From: Piscicola geometra
Taxonomy: Eukaryota; Annelida; Clitellata; Hirudinida; Piscicolidae
Direction of reading: 5' to 3'
DNA length: 64,000 nucleotides
Assembly: GCA_943735955.1 (NCBI GenBank)
Contig: OX030970.1
Location: 4,845,869 to 4,909,868 of the forward strand
A program made the translations under genes and the position numbers. Shown in pieces: positions 36,530 through 49,000 of this stretch. Within the stretch, counting starts at the first letter, position 1; each line of letters opens with the position of its first letter. Below the pieces are notes generated by a model, which ran no database searches, was not told where the DNA came from, and was given only the letters and a program-made list of their open reading frames with translations.

Positions 36530-37690
36530 ACAGCAGTAATTAAAATAAACTATAAATGTTGTGTTTTTGAAAACGAACAAACCAAAATAAAAGATAGAGT
36601 GGTAATGGATAATTTATTATGCAAAATTTCATCAATTAAAAATGTTCTTGATGCTGATGATAATGTGATTTTAAATACAGAAGAATGTGAGGAGTTTTGG
36701 GATTTAAAAGAAAAGCATCACAAAACGTTGAAACTACTTGGAATAACTCGGTGGAATTCCATTTTAACCATGATTGAGAGTATTTTGAGTTTGTGAAACG
36801 AAACAAATGAAGCATTAAAATGCATTGGTGAACGTTGTCACTGTTTGGATGACAACGATAAAGTTATCCTTGTTGAACTAAAAGAATTTCTTCAACCTTT
36901 TGCCGAATTTACAGATCTTGTAAGTTCAGAAAAACCACATCTTGGCATAATTCCATTAATTATCAAAGAAATAGAAGATGTCACAAAACAAAAGACGGGT
37001 GAAAGTGATTTTTATTGAAAAACTAAAAAATGCTGTTGAGCAACGACTTCAGAAACGGATTAAAATATCAAAAACCGTTGAAATTGCCACTATTAGATCC
37101 TTCATTAAAACATTTAATTTTGGCGGACACATCGATTGAACAAGTCAAATGTTTGTTGACGGAGAATATAAAACTGGCAGTAGAACGGGATGAAAGTGTT
37201 AAAAGGAATTTCTCAGGCGAGAGTAGCAACCGTGTGAACTTAAGTAAATGTTTTTTCTTAATATATTTATTTTTCACTGTATAGAATTGATAAGCATATT
37301 TAACATATTTATAAAAAAATTATTCAGCTGAAGACTCAACAGAAGCAAAGCCACATTTGCTTCTACAAAATGTAAACAAAACAACGATAACTATGCTGTT
37401 GAAATACGAATCAACGAAGAAATCAGCAAGTATCTCCATTTGTTAATTGCAAAAGAAGATGAGTCGCCATTGGCAATTTGGAAAAACTAGCAAAATAATT
37501 TGCTCTTTTTAAGTTTTCTAGTCAGTCGCTATCTAACCATATCAGCTTCAAGTGTTCCCGTTGAAAGCATGTTTTCTACTTGTGGACTCATGCTAAACCT
37601 CAAAAGATCCTCTATGACACCATATCGTGCCAATTTATTATCTTTTGTGCATGACAATTATTCTAAATATTTTTGAATAACTAAAGAAGA
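36530..37690 (+). mobile_element. hAT transposase pseudogene
   Basis: Fragments in order: LLGITRWNSILTMIESILSL (36740-36795), an open stretch rich in acidic residues, SDFY, then after frame changes EIRINEEISKYLHLLIAKED and ISASSVPVESMFSTCGLMLN, the C-terminal dimerisation domain of hAT transposases (A.S.P.ER.FS..G). Ends near 37670 with DNYSKYF-stop. Several stops and frameshifts. Confidence 0.7.
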
Positions 37691-38427
37691 TGCTATTAAA
37701 AACAATTATCTGTAATATAACTGAATAAATTCATTAATTTTTTTAATCTTTTTATTTTTTATAAATTGTGAAATTATTATGTCTTTCGTTAAAATTTTTT
37801 TTTTAAATCCATTACATAGACAGATAGATAGTTACAAGCTAAAAAAGCTTGTTAAAGTTATTTAAGTCTCATCAAGTCGGTTGATTTATTGTTAAGTCAA
37901 GTCAAGTCGTTTCTGTTTCCAGAAGTAAGTTTCATATCGATTTTTGAGTCATTTATACCCCAAGTCAAGTCATTTAAAAAACTAATTCGAGTCCCAGGTC
38001 TACTTATAATGATAGACTTAAAGCTATTAAATTGCCAACATTAAAATAACGAAGACTTCGAGGGAACATGATCAAAACCTATTAAATACTTAATAATAAA
38101 TATGACAGTAAAATAACATAAGATATTTTTACACTTTATATAAGGCAATCAAGAGGAAATTCACTGAAATTATCCAAAAAACAGTGCCAAAAAAAATAGA
38201 AGAAACAAATTTTATACACAAGAGTAGTAACAGTTTGGAATAGCTTGCCTGATGAGATCGTAAAAACTGAAAATATAGATAAATTTGAAATAAAATTAGA
38301 TAAGTACTGGGAAAACCATCCATTGATGTAAAACTATCAATGCGATCATGACATAATAATAAAAAATTAATGTATAGACATACACATAAATATATGTTAT
38401 TTATAATAATAATAATTTTATACTTAT
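37691..38427. other. Intergenic, nothing identified
   Basis: AT-rich DNA with a short GATAGATA run near 37820 and no supported gene. Confidence 0.4.
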
Positions 38428-38486
38428 TCAATCATTCAATCAAATAAATTACCATAGCGCTCTTTACTCAAATTCAAGAGCGCTTA
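38428..38486 (-). mobile_element. T2 LINE 3' tail fragment
   Basis: The minus strand reads AAGCGCTCTTGAATTTGAGT, AAAGAGCGCTATGGTAATTT and then GATTGAATGATTG, the T2 tail order without coding sequence. Confidence 0.5.
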
Positions 38487-38813
38487 TTAATTATTTTTCG
38501 AATGTTTATTCATTTATTATATGTATGCAATGTAAATGCATATGTATATGTGTATATGCATGTGAGTATATAATATTTATTTATTTATTTATATAAATAA
38601 CCATTATAGAGGTCAGAAGATCTGCGTGGTTTTTAACTCCCCTAAACTAAATACGAAAAAAGTATGAAACTTTTTGTATTTAAATTTGTTGCTCGACTTT
38701 TTTATATGTTATATTATTTTAACATAAATAAATGTCTGATGTTTGTTCACAACTGTTTAAAAAATCAACAAATTAAATTTCAAATGTAATTAATAAACTT
38801 TGAAATATTAATT

Positions 38814-38819
38814 TTTATT
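38814..38819 (-). promoter_or_regulatory. Polyadenylation signal, CA-related gene A
   Basis: AATAAA on the minus strand lies about 90 bp after the TGA at 38909-38911. Confidence 0.5.
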
Positions 38820-38908
38820 GAAGTTTAAATTTTGCCCCCAAACCCATAAATAAGAAAAAAAATCATATAGCATTGTAAATGCTCTCACAACTCCCAGATG
38901 AGTTTTCT

Positions 38909-41900
38909 TCACTTCTCACAGTTGACGGTACCACCAAAGGAACTGTGCACCACTCTGCCCACGTTGTTGATCTTTTTCATGCTCTTCAGCGCTTCAATCT
39001 GAAAGACATTATGTTTAAGTTCAATGTTCAAATGTGACTAAGCTATCATGACTGTACATAAGTACCCAAATTGATTTTAGGATACCGCAAGAGGCACTCA
39101 CAAATTCCTTGCTGACTCCAAGAGGCTCTTTAAACACCACCCTTTTGACGCCTTCCGGGCAAGCCGAGTTCATAGGAGTGCCTTCATAGCGGAAATAATC
39201 AGATGGGGAAGCTGGGAGAAAGTCGCTCAAAGAGAAGTTAAAGTCGAATACTTCCCATTTTTTGTTAACTTGAGGATTTTTGAAAGTTTTATTTTATTAT
39301 AATGCTATTATTCCATAGAATTGAAAAATGTTGTCTTGCAAGTTATTCAATCAACGAAATATAACGTTCACCAAAAACTTACATGGTTCGATGACTTTAG
39401 GAATATTTTTCATGATAGTTTTCAATGCAGGAATGTCTTCATCGTGGTTTTGCTTCATAAATAATTGAAAGATTTGAAGTAAAAATATTGGTTAAAAAGA
39501 ATAATTAATGGGTGAAATCAAATCCACGAATGAGATTCGAATCACGTTTCAACACATTTGTGGGATCTTATTAAATAATCTAACACCAATAAAGTTACGT
39601 AGTTAAAGGGCAGAGTTTAAAGGTTTTTTAACAACTAAAAGTAATTTTGAATAATAACCCCAACCCTAAAGCTCCACCCCTCAACTAGGTAACTCCACCC
39701 AAGAGTTGGTGCTGTTAGATCAATCAAATTAGATTATAAAATAAGACCCCATTTGTGATTCGATTTTGCCTATTTGCGTCTGAACTCCATTTAATTTGGA
39801 AACATTTTATGAAGAAACAAATGTATAAAAGAGGGTTGATGGTAAATTAAACTTTAATATATTCATTTGCGATTTTCATCAAAGTTCTAAAAAAATATTT
39901 ATCAAGTGCATTTAAATGTACAAATGAATAAAATATATAATAATAAATTCAAAATGATGTTTTATTTTATTCTTTTGAATCTTAAGAATATAAAAAACTT
40001 AAATACATTTTTTAAATGTGATTTAAATCATTTGGAAAATACAAGATTTCTTTTTCAATAGTTTCAAATAAACTTTTGTCATTTTTTGAAACAAGTGCGT
40101 AGGGGAGGGTCTGGCCGGACAACAGTTATATCGTTTTAAAGGTCTTGGTTTCACGATTTGTTTTATAAAGTTGAAGAGAAGGAGAGTGAGTCAAAATTGT
40201 AATAATTTATTTTAATTATTATATACTATATCATAAGTGCACAACCCCTAATTAAAACCTAATTAATTTGAGAAAAAAAATCAGTTTTTTTCTATTTAAA
40301 TATTTTTTACTTTTTACTTTTTTACACAAATTTAATTGAGAAATTTAATAAAAATTAATGTATTAAAATTTTTTTTACAATTATTATTTAAAAGTATTTA
40401 GATTCGTTTTGAGATTCAATCTGAGATTTCTATCATGGGATTTGAATCATTTCAGAGATGATTTGAGATCTTTACATGAAGATTTTATTTGAATTTGGCT
40501 CTTTACTGATAAGAATAAACAGCGAAATACATGGGATAATTGGCGACTATCAGTACATGCCACTTACGCTCAAGAGGACTGAAACGACGATGTGACCGTC
40601 TTTGTGTCCGTAGGCTTCCTGGGCGCTCTCCGAATCGGTAGCCACAAACATAAGCTCGATCTATAAAGATTCATAACATATAAATATAATTTAACATGAA
40701 GCAAATCGATGCACTAGATTTAAAGGTTACAAAATAAGTTGACTGCGGCTAATGCAAACTTATTCACATGATTTGGCCTTATAAAAATGTGTAGAGCATA
40801 TAAAAATGCATTGAACTATAAGCATCAACAAGCGCAGAACAACCTCCCCGTCATAGAAGGTCCCATCGATGGAGTGACCAGAAGGCCAGTGGAACTGAAG
40901 GCTGTTGGCAGCATAACTTTTACTGTCAATCGTGGTTAATGCTGAAAAACCGAATAAGTCGAGTCGCACTGCATGGGGAGACCATCAAATTATTCAGTAG
41001 GAGCAAAGTAGAACAATCGTAAACATTTTAGGAACACCCTTACGCAAAATGAGATTATTAATCCAGACTGCACTAGTGCTGTGGTTAGTGTTTCTCTCCC
41101 AGGAAAAATGCAAATTATTAATTGATTCTTCATATTTTGTTGAAGTGGAGACTAATGGGATGGGGGACTGCATTCTGGTGGTTGTGCATTTTACTTCACT
41201 TTCTGAAAACAAATTAACTTTTAAGATTTTTGACAATTTTCATGAGTGTCTTAGCTAACTTTTTGACGTAAATGTATAATATAAGCAAATGACGTTCCGC
41301 CCTCTGGAGTGCCCGTACCAAAGCATTCGCCTGTTTGCACTCCACCAACCAGGTTTACCGTGAATATTTCAAATGAAACAATTGCGATTTTTTTACTATC
41401 TGTGAAAATCTCAATATAAACAGAATCTTTTATATATTCATGATTATTGTTTATTTATTTATATTTCACCTATTTAAATTGTTCTATATTGAAAAGGTTT
41501 CCACTTTGTTATTTTTCAGAACAATTGTACGATAAAAACAATACTTATTTATGTTTATAAAAATAAAGGGTTAGGGGTAGTGATAGGGTTAGGATAAAGG
41601 GTGGGGGTAGGGTTGAGGTAATTTACAGTTTTTTTATATATTTATTTTTTATTGTCTTATATTGACACAAGTTCGATTTTCGTTATTTTGAAAAAAAAGG
41701 TAAAATATCAAGTACTAGCCATACTGAGTGCAAATAAGTGTGTTTCATGGGCGTATACAGGGGGAGCAAGAGAAGCAACTGCCCCCCCCCCCTCTTTTAT
41801 AACTGATGAAAATGATTGAATCAAAACAATTCACCAGTTTTGAAAATGTATGATTTTGAAGGCGTTGAAGGAGAAAATTATTTGAGGTTTAACGCGGGGA

Positions 41901-42402
41901 ATAATGTAAAAGATTTCCCAGATATTTATGACTTTTAAAAAAAACAGATTTTATTTATTCTACGCTGCACTGCCAGCACTGTAAAAGTTCATTTAGTTCT
42001 TTTCTGCGAATAATAACATGGCTGAGAAGCACTGTTAGTGAAAAACAACTCATCGAATAGGTTATTGCGAAGTTTGCCAGTAACCTTCAAAAGTTTCATT
42101 CTTTAAAATATGTTTTTATTATTATGTAAATAAATATTTTGTCATCGTCTATTACGTCAATAAATATTTTTTTACCTGCATATTATATTTTTCTTTGCGT
42201 TGAAAGATGCAAAAATTTTTAGTAAATTGAAAAAAGTAAAAACTGCCCTTTATTCGAGATTGGATACGCCCAGGATAAATTAAAGCAAAGTAGCCTTGGT
42301 GAAGTGTGCTGAATGCGTGAAAAGATGTAGCTTTGACTAACCAGCACGAGTGAGAAGGCCACAGAGCAAGAGGACTTGCAGACATGGTAACAACACCTTC
42401 AT
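38909..42402 (-). CDS. Secreted carbonic-anhydrase-related protein A, 7 exons
   Basis: Exons in coding order: 42402-42342, 41202-41044, 40941-40844, 40660-40568, 39452-39383, 39250-39102, 38998-38909. All introns are GT-AG, phases agree, and the joined frame is 239 residues. Residues 1-20 are a signal peptide (MKVLLPCLQVLLLCGLLTRA). The mature part follows the alpha-CA fold: CTTTRMQSPI, SLQFHWPSGHSIDG, EIELMFVATD, KDGHIVVSVLLS, DIPALKTI, SDYFRYEG, SACPEGVKRVVFKEPLGVS. By alignment with CA II, zinc ligand His96 remains, but His94 is Gln, His119 is Met, Glu106 is Gly and Thr199 is Met. Hydratase activity is therefore not expected. Two cysteines could form the usual secreted-CA disulfide. It may act as a binding, matrix or structural protein; the function is unknown. 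Its signal exon is identical to that of gene B at 61455. Confidence 0.85.
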
Positions 42403-42839
42403 TTCTGTTTTCTCCAGGGACTGCTTCGAATTAGAAATATACTTTTCGCCAAACGGATTCGAAGTTATATCAGAATGTCTCCTGCTTACTCTCTATATGA
42501 CTGCTCTGAAAACGCTGATGTGGCCACAGAGCTCAACTAGCCAAAAATGGCAAGATCGATAAATCATAAACGTAAATGAAAAAATTGTTTACTCCTACAC
42601 GTGTTTCATCTGATTTAACATATGGCATGTGCTGAAGAGTGATTTAAATCACTTGATCAACCAAACGCTCGCATAGTGATGGGAGTGCGAAAACTGTTTT
42701 GTAACTAATAGATCTAATAAATGGGAAGTTACATGAAACAGTTTTCATGATAATTTTTCACGGTTTATTACAAACTTAAACTATCACTGTTAATCCCTAT
42801 ACCTATGAACTCTGTGAAAACTAACGCACCATCAGTATG

Positions 42840-43557
42840 AGCCATCCTAGCAAGGTGATCCTAAACAGATTGGAAAAAAGGTTTAAAAAATTCTAGCTTA
42901 AGAAGCAGATCTCCAACAGCAGGCTGATCACTGAAAAACACCTGCAACACCAACGCGAGATCTACCACAACTTTATAGACTTTAAAAAAGCTTTCGAACG
43001 CGTTTAACTTGACAGTTTGTTTCACATAATGAAAGATTAAAACGTAGATGAAAAGCTAGTAAATATAATCGAAGACCTCTATAAAAGCGCCAACAGTGCA
43101 GTACTTCTAAATGGGCAGCTAGGAAAATTTTTCAAAACCTCAGTGGGAGTTCCCCAATTGGGTCTGCTGTATCCGTTTTGTTACAACATTTTCCTAAAAA
43201 AATAATTCAAAAAGCTCTCCAAGATCACGATTATACCATCACCAATAGTGGTGGCAGGTCAATCGACAACTTAAGGTTTGCTGACGACATCGATCTGATA
43301 GGCGGTTCCAGCAGCGAATTTTAAAACTTCAACAACGAACTTAACGAAAGAGAAATGGTTTACGGGATGGAGGTGAGCTCAGAAGAGTCCAAGGTTATGG
43401 TGAATAGCACAAAAAACAGGTCCACTGAAATAATGTTGAATGGAAAAAAGCTATAAGAAATGTCACTGTTCAAGTACCTATGAGTAACGCTGTCAAAGGG
43501 TGGAACAAGCACCAAAAAAATAAAATCCAGAATCTCAATGGCAACTGCAGCAATCGC
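42840..43557 (+). mobile_element. LINE reverse-transcriptase remnant
   Basis: Order of blocks: LQHQREIYHNFIDFKKAFER, SANSAVLLNGQLGKFFKTSV GVPQ, catalytic FADD at 43277-43288 (NLRFADDIDLIGG), VYGMEVSSEESKVMV and a LFKYL motif. These match the palm and thumb of non-LTR RTs that share the endonuclease type seen at 5330-5660. Multiple stops. It ends abruptly at a hAT-end fragment. Confidence 0.75.
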
Positions 43558-43608
43558 CAGACGCGGGTACTTGCGGGACTCCCACGTGAACGGGAATGCA
43601 AATTAACA
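43558..43608 (+). mobile_element. hAT element left-end fragment
   Basis: GCGGGTACTTGCGGGACTCC followed by ACGTGAACGGGAATG matches the left ends of the hAT elements at 19484 and 21745. Only about 50 bp remain between a LINE remnant and an R2 repeat. Confidence 0.5.
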
Positions 43609-44500
43609 ATGCCCTAGTAACCCAAGGGCACAAATGAAAATATGAAGCCTAAGTGGCCTGGAAGCTTATTCGGGTTATACGCCCTATAATCTTGCTCGTA
43701 ATTATTATAATAATGATTGGTTACAAAGAAAGGAGTTAAGAGTTGATTGAGTAAAAAAACGTGGTTTATTGGGTGTAAAGAGAAAAGTTGATTTGGGGCA
43801 AGGTGGGTGGATGAAAGTTGATTGGGTGAAAAAGAGTGATTGAATGGATACAGAGAGGGTAGTTGTGACTTGATTTGGTGCAGAAAAGGTGGTTGAAAAC
43901 TTACTGCATAAAATAAAAACGGGTGCAAAGAAGGTGATTGATTTGGGGCAGAGAGAATGGTTGATTGGTTGAATGAATGCAGGGCGAGTGGTTTAAAGCT
44001 AATTTGGTGCTGAAAACATGGTTAAAGGTTGATTAAGCAAGGAGGATGGTTGATTGAAACAAAAAAGGTGGTTGATTGAAACAAGAAGGGTGGTTAATTG
44101 GGTGCAAGGGGATTGGTTGATTGGGGGCAGAAAAAATAGTTGAGGGCTGATTAGGTGCAGAAAATGTGATTTAGGCTTGATTAAGTGCAGAAAGAGTGGT
44201 TGAAACTTGAATAAGTGCATAAAAGATGATGAAGGTTGATTGGATTCAGAAGGGATGGATGAAGGCTGATTTGGTGCAAAGAGGGTAGTAATGGGCTACT
44301 TGGCTGCAGAGAGTGTGATTTTTAATTTTGTCCATAAAAAAAGTATATATATAGAAATGATTATAATGTTAAATTTCAATAATTTACTTTACCTATACCT
44401 ACAATTTATTCATCTATCATTATTAATATTATTATCCAATTTTTCATAACTTGAAGCCCGTCCGGGTTTACGCCACGTTAATAACACTCTTCGTTGTAAC
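43605..44500 (-). repeat. R2 composite: two R2 copies around a minisatellite
   Basis: 43605-43700 is an R2 copy (minus: AGGCCACTTAGGCTTCATAT and the CGTATAACCCGAATAAGC part). 43725-44330 is the TTGATTGGGTGCAG minisatellite. 44430-44500 is a second R2 copy (minus: GGCGTAAACCCGGACGGGCT). The same association is seen near 9.7-10.6 kb and 60.8-61.3 kb. Confidence 0.6.
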
Positions 44501-44744
44501 TTAAAATAAGTTATTTGTCTCCCTATTTACTTTGAAGTTGTGTTCTTTTAAATATGTTTTGTCAAAACTAAATAGTTAATTTTGAAAAGTTTTTTATGCT
44601 TGAATCTTTTGCTACTTCATTTGAAGTAAATTCATCGTAGAAGATTTGCTTTGATAAAATAGTGAGAATTTAGATGGATTTATGTTCATTGAGCTCTTTT
44701 CATGAGTTTTTTTCACATTTCTCAAGAGTATTAAACAGTAAACA

Positions 44745-44930
44745 AAATTCACTAATTTCAGAATATTTTCATAACAAAATTCACTAATTTCAGAACATTT
44801 TCATAACAAAATTCACTAATTTCAGAATATTTTCATAACAAAATTCACTAATTTAAGAATATTTTCATAACAAAATTCAATAATTTAAGATTATTTTCTT
44901 CACAAAGTTCACTAATTTCAGATTATTTCC
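44745..44930 (+). repeat. 32-bp tandem repeat
   Basis: Five to six units of ACAAAATTCACTAATTTCAG AATATTTTCATA, decaying toward the 3' side. Confidence 0.85.
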
Positions 44931-45089
44931 TTAAATGTTTCAAAAATGACTTAATTTGACTGATTTAAATGGTTTTGTAGCTTAGAAAAGTAATTGATTT
45001 GGAATACCAAATGTAGTAAACAATGAACCTGAATCTATTCAGAAATATAGAAAAACCGTTTTTGAGTTATTATTATTAGTTTTTAGATA

Positions 45090-45412
45090 AGCATATACAG
45101 ATATGTAATTATAAACAATAACAATCGAGTCTTATTTAAATGTAAATCAACAATAATAACAATCAAAATCACCACAAAAACCACAACCACAAAATTTAAT
45201 TCATCAACCACATCAGCCACAACAACAACCACCATAAAAACAAAAACTACAAACACCACATTAACTACAACCACCACAACCGTCACAACCACCACAACCG
45301 TCACAACCTCCTACAACCACCACAACCCCCTACAACCTCCTACAACCACTACAACCCCCTACAACCACCTACAACCACCTACAACCACCACAACCCCCTA
45401 CAACCACCACAG
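45090..45412 (+). repeat. ACAACCACC-rich microsatellite up to an exon acceptor
   Basis: Imperfect ACA/ACC/CCT units occupy the intron end of the DDR-like gene. The last unit ACCACCACAG is itself the splice acceptor of the exon at 45413. Confidence 0.85.
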
Positions 45413-45732
45413 GACAGCCTGCCTTTTGCACATGGCGAAGCAGATCAGCAACGGCATGGAGCACTTGGAAACACTAGGCTTGGTGCACCGAGACCTCGCC
45501 TGCAGGAATTGCTTGGTCGGAGATTACTTCACTGTCAAGGTGTCGGCTTGCTTGTGGATGGTGCTTTGTCAACCAACAACAACCACCATGTGTTCAATAC
45601 AACCACCATAATTCACATAATAACTGCCATCACCACCATCATCATCATCACCACCACCATCGCCACCACTACCATCACCACTACCACCACCACCACCACC
45701 ACCACCACCACCACCACCACCACCACCACCAT

Positions 45733-45763
<31 letters not shown>

Positions 45764-45979
45764 ATCATCACCACCACCATCACCACCACCATCACCACCA
45801 CCCTCACCACCATCTACACCATCAACATCACCACCACCCCCACCATCAGCACCACCACCACCACCACAGGTATCTGACTTGGGCACGAGTCACGTGCTTT
45901 ATCCTGGCGACTACTACTCGCCTCCCTGCTCGGAACTGCTGCTGCCCCTGCGCTGGATGGCTTGGGAGGCCTATCTGAT

Positions 45980-46042
<63 letters not shown>

Positions 46043-49000
46043 TGTGTGTGTGTGTGTGTGTTGTTTGTGTGTGTGTGTGTGTTTGTTTTGTGTGTGTGTG
46101 TTGTGTGTTGTGTGTGTGTGTTGTGCGTGTGGTAATGATAATGTTGTGTTGTGTGTTTTGGTGAGAATGATGATATTATTGTGTGTGTTTTGTGTTTTTT
46201 ATTTTGGAGTAATGTTGTAGTGTAGTGGTGGTGATGATGATGTTGTGTTGTGTGTTTGATGATGATGATGTTGTGTTGTGTATGTGGTTATGATGTTGTT
46301 GTGATGTGAGTTTTGATGAAGATGATGATGTTGTGTTGTGTGTGTGGGGATGATGTTGTTGTGTTGTGTGTGTGGTGCTGATGTTGTTGTGTTGTGTGTT
46401 TTGATGATGATGATGATGTTGTGTTGTGTGTGTGGTCACGATGATGTTGTGTTGAGTGTGTGGTCATGATGATGTTGTGTTGTGTGTGTGGTGATCAATC
46501 AATCACAGGCATTTATATAGCGCGTTTTATCTAATTCAAAAGCGCTCGCAAATACATTTCTTAAATAAAAACGGTTTTTAATCCACTTCCAAATATGTAT
46601 ATACAGTAGCGCTCCAACTCAGACACTCTTTATCAAAGAGAAGATACAATAGAACAACAATAAATAAATTAATAAAGAAATATAGCACATACACACACTT
46701 GAACGATACGACCCGAGAAGTTCCAACACGATAACAAATCCCCAAAATTAACACACTCACATCAACCAGTACCCATCACGATACCACAGACCATATGAAA
46801 CCAGACATAATATCTCTAGTTCTCACATACAACCCAAGCAATGACAGACTTCTAAACACAATTAAAGATGAAATCAAGAAATCATTACCAAACAGCAGAC
46901 CAATCAAGGCCTTCAAGGTCAATAAAAACTTAGGCAGACTTTTATTTCATGACTAAAAATGAACACACACAAATAACACACATATGATAAACACCGATTT
47001 ACGAATAGATCTCTCCTCCCACACCAAACATCCAACCACGAGCTCTATTGGTACTGCGCCAGTGCTTTAAAACCCCTCAATCGATTCAAGGCAAACGGCT
47101 GATAGAGTTCAATACAGTCACAACCTACAAGAAAAATATACACACGATGACATACACACCCCACACGATGGAAACTATACACACAAAAACACATACATTG
47201 AGAAACAGACAAGAGGTATTTTAAATATACATTTTGAAGATAGGTTTGACAATAGATAAACTGATGATGACATACAAACAACCCACCACTTCACAGATGA
47301 ACACATACTTAACACAAACATAAAATGACATACAAAGACACTCACACATACATTCCTCGAACAATACACAGACCAAAGCCACACAAAGTAACCGTACATT
47401 AGCATAACGAGCATCCACTGATAAAGACACAAGATAAACTTCCACTAATCACCACACAGATATATACATACGTTATTAATATAGAAATATAAGATATCCA
47501 ATACCTACTACTCAAGAAATCAATACCAAACAGCAGACCAGTCAAGACCTTCAAGTTCATTAAAAACTTAAGCAGACTTGTATTTCATCATAAAAAATGA
47601 ACACACACAAATAACACACAAAAAAGATAAACACCGATTCACAAACAGATCTCACCTCCCACACCAAACATCCAACCACGAGCTCTATTGGTACTGCGCC
47701 AGTGCTTTAAAACCTCTCAACCTATTTGAAGGGTTTCACAATTTTTCGAAAATCGATGATTTTTTTTGGAGGGGGGGGGGCGTAATGAATTTTCCAATAT
47801 GTCATAGGACAATGATATTTGCTCTGGATGGCCATCGGGTCTTTATCTCACGAAACATTTCATATATCAACACAGAACATAGAGATCCCACCAAAATAAC
47901 ACTAACATGTCACTAATTCTGAGAAGAAATAGAGCACCACTAGACCTTGACTACACTCTTAAATCTTTACACTTTTCATATGTAAATTTTTTCAGCACAT
48001 TATATAAAGAACAATGCAGATAGACAAAATAACTCTCGAGCTTTCAGAAGTATCCAACCTTCATGGAAAGGATGCTGAAACAGTGCAAAGACAGCTCAAA
48101 ATCACATCAACACATCAAGTTGACATGCGGATCAGTCTGATCTCATTTCATGTATTGAACTGCAAGAGCTCTTTTGAGCCACAAGCCTTCAGCCCGAGAT
48201 GCATTTTATACTCGATATTGCTTTGACTCTACCAGTTACCTCATCAGATGCAGAAACGGCATTTTCTAAACTTCATCTTATTAAAATTCATCTTAATCCA
48301 TTAACGCATACTGTCCTTTTTTATAGACAGCAATAAAAAGTTTTTTTAAAAATAGTTATCTTGATTATATTTATTATCTTTGCAATTAATCCTGTCCTAT
48401 ATAAACTGAAGTCTTTGTTGAAAAAATTTTTGTGATTTGAAATTGATAGAATGTTTCGCTATTCTGATTTTTCAAGGCGATAACTAAATTTTTTGTGTTT
48501 TTGTCATGGCTCATGAAAAAAAGTTAGTTATAATTTTATTTAATGTCTACCATTCATAATGTATAATATTATTTTATTGTTATTCATTCTTATATCTTAT
48601 TTAAAAATAAATTTCATTTTACATGTAATATTATTTCCAAAAACTGTGTTTTATTGAGTGTCTTTCTTTAAGGACACTATGCAGTAATACTGATGGTACA
48701 AACAATTATTTTCAGATTTGCTTTTCATGAAGTCCTTAGTATTTTGGAAGATGACAATGATTTCTTGTCAGCAGATATAGTCATGATTCCTCCTACTGAC
48801 CCAAACTGCTCTGATGAGGATAGTGGACCCGAGGATGGTGAAGGTACTCTAGATAATTTATCAAGAAACCAGCTAAATGCAGAAGCAGAAGTAGTAATTT
48901 CCAAAATTGGGAAAGAGAAAACCACTAAAAGTAGAGAAGAAACTGCTGTAAAAAGGCCAGCTAAAAAAAATAAAATTGATCGGAGATGGACCAAAAAAAC

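Noticed and set aside
41566..41620. Interstitial telomere (GGGTTAGGGG, TAGGGTTAGG)
   Set aside because: Only a short degenerate stretch with mixed spacing; a similar short run at 62138-62175. Not a tandem TTAGGG array.
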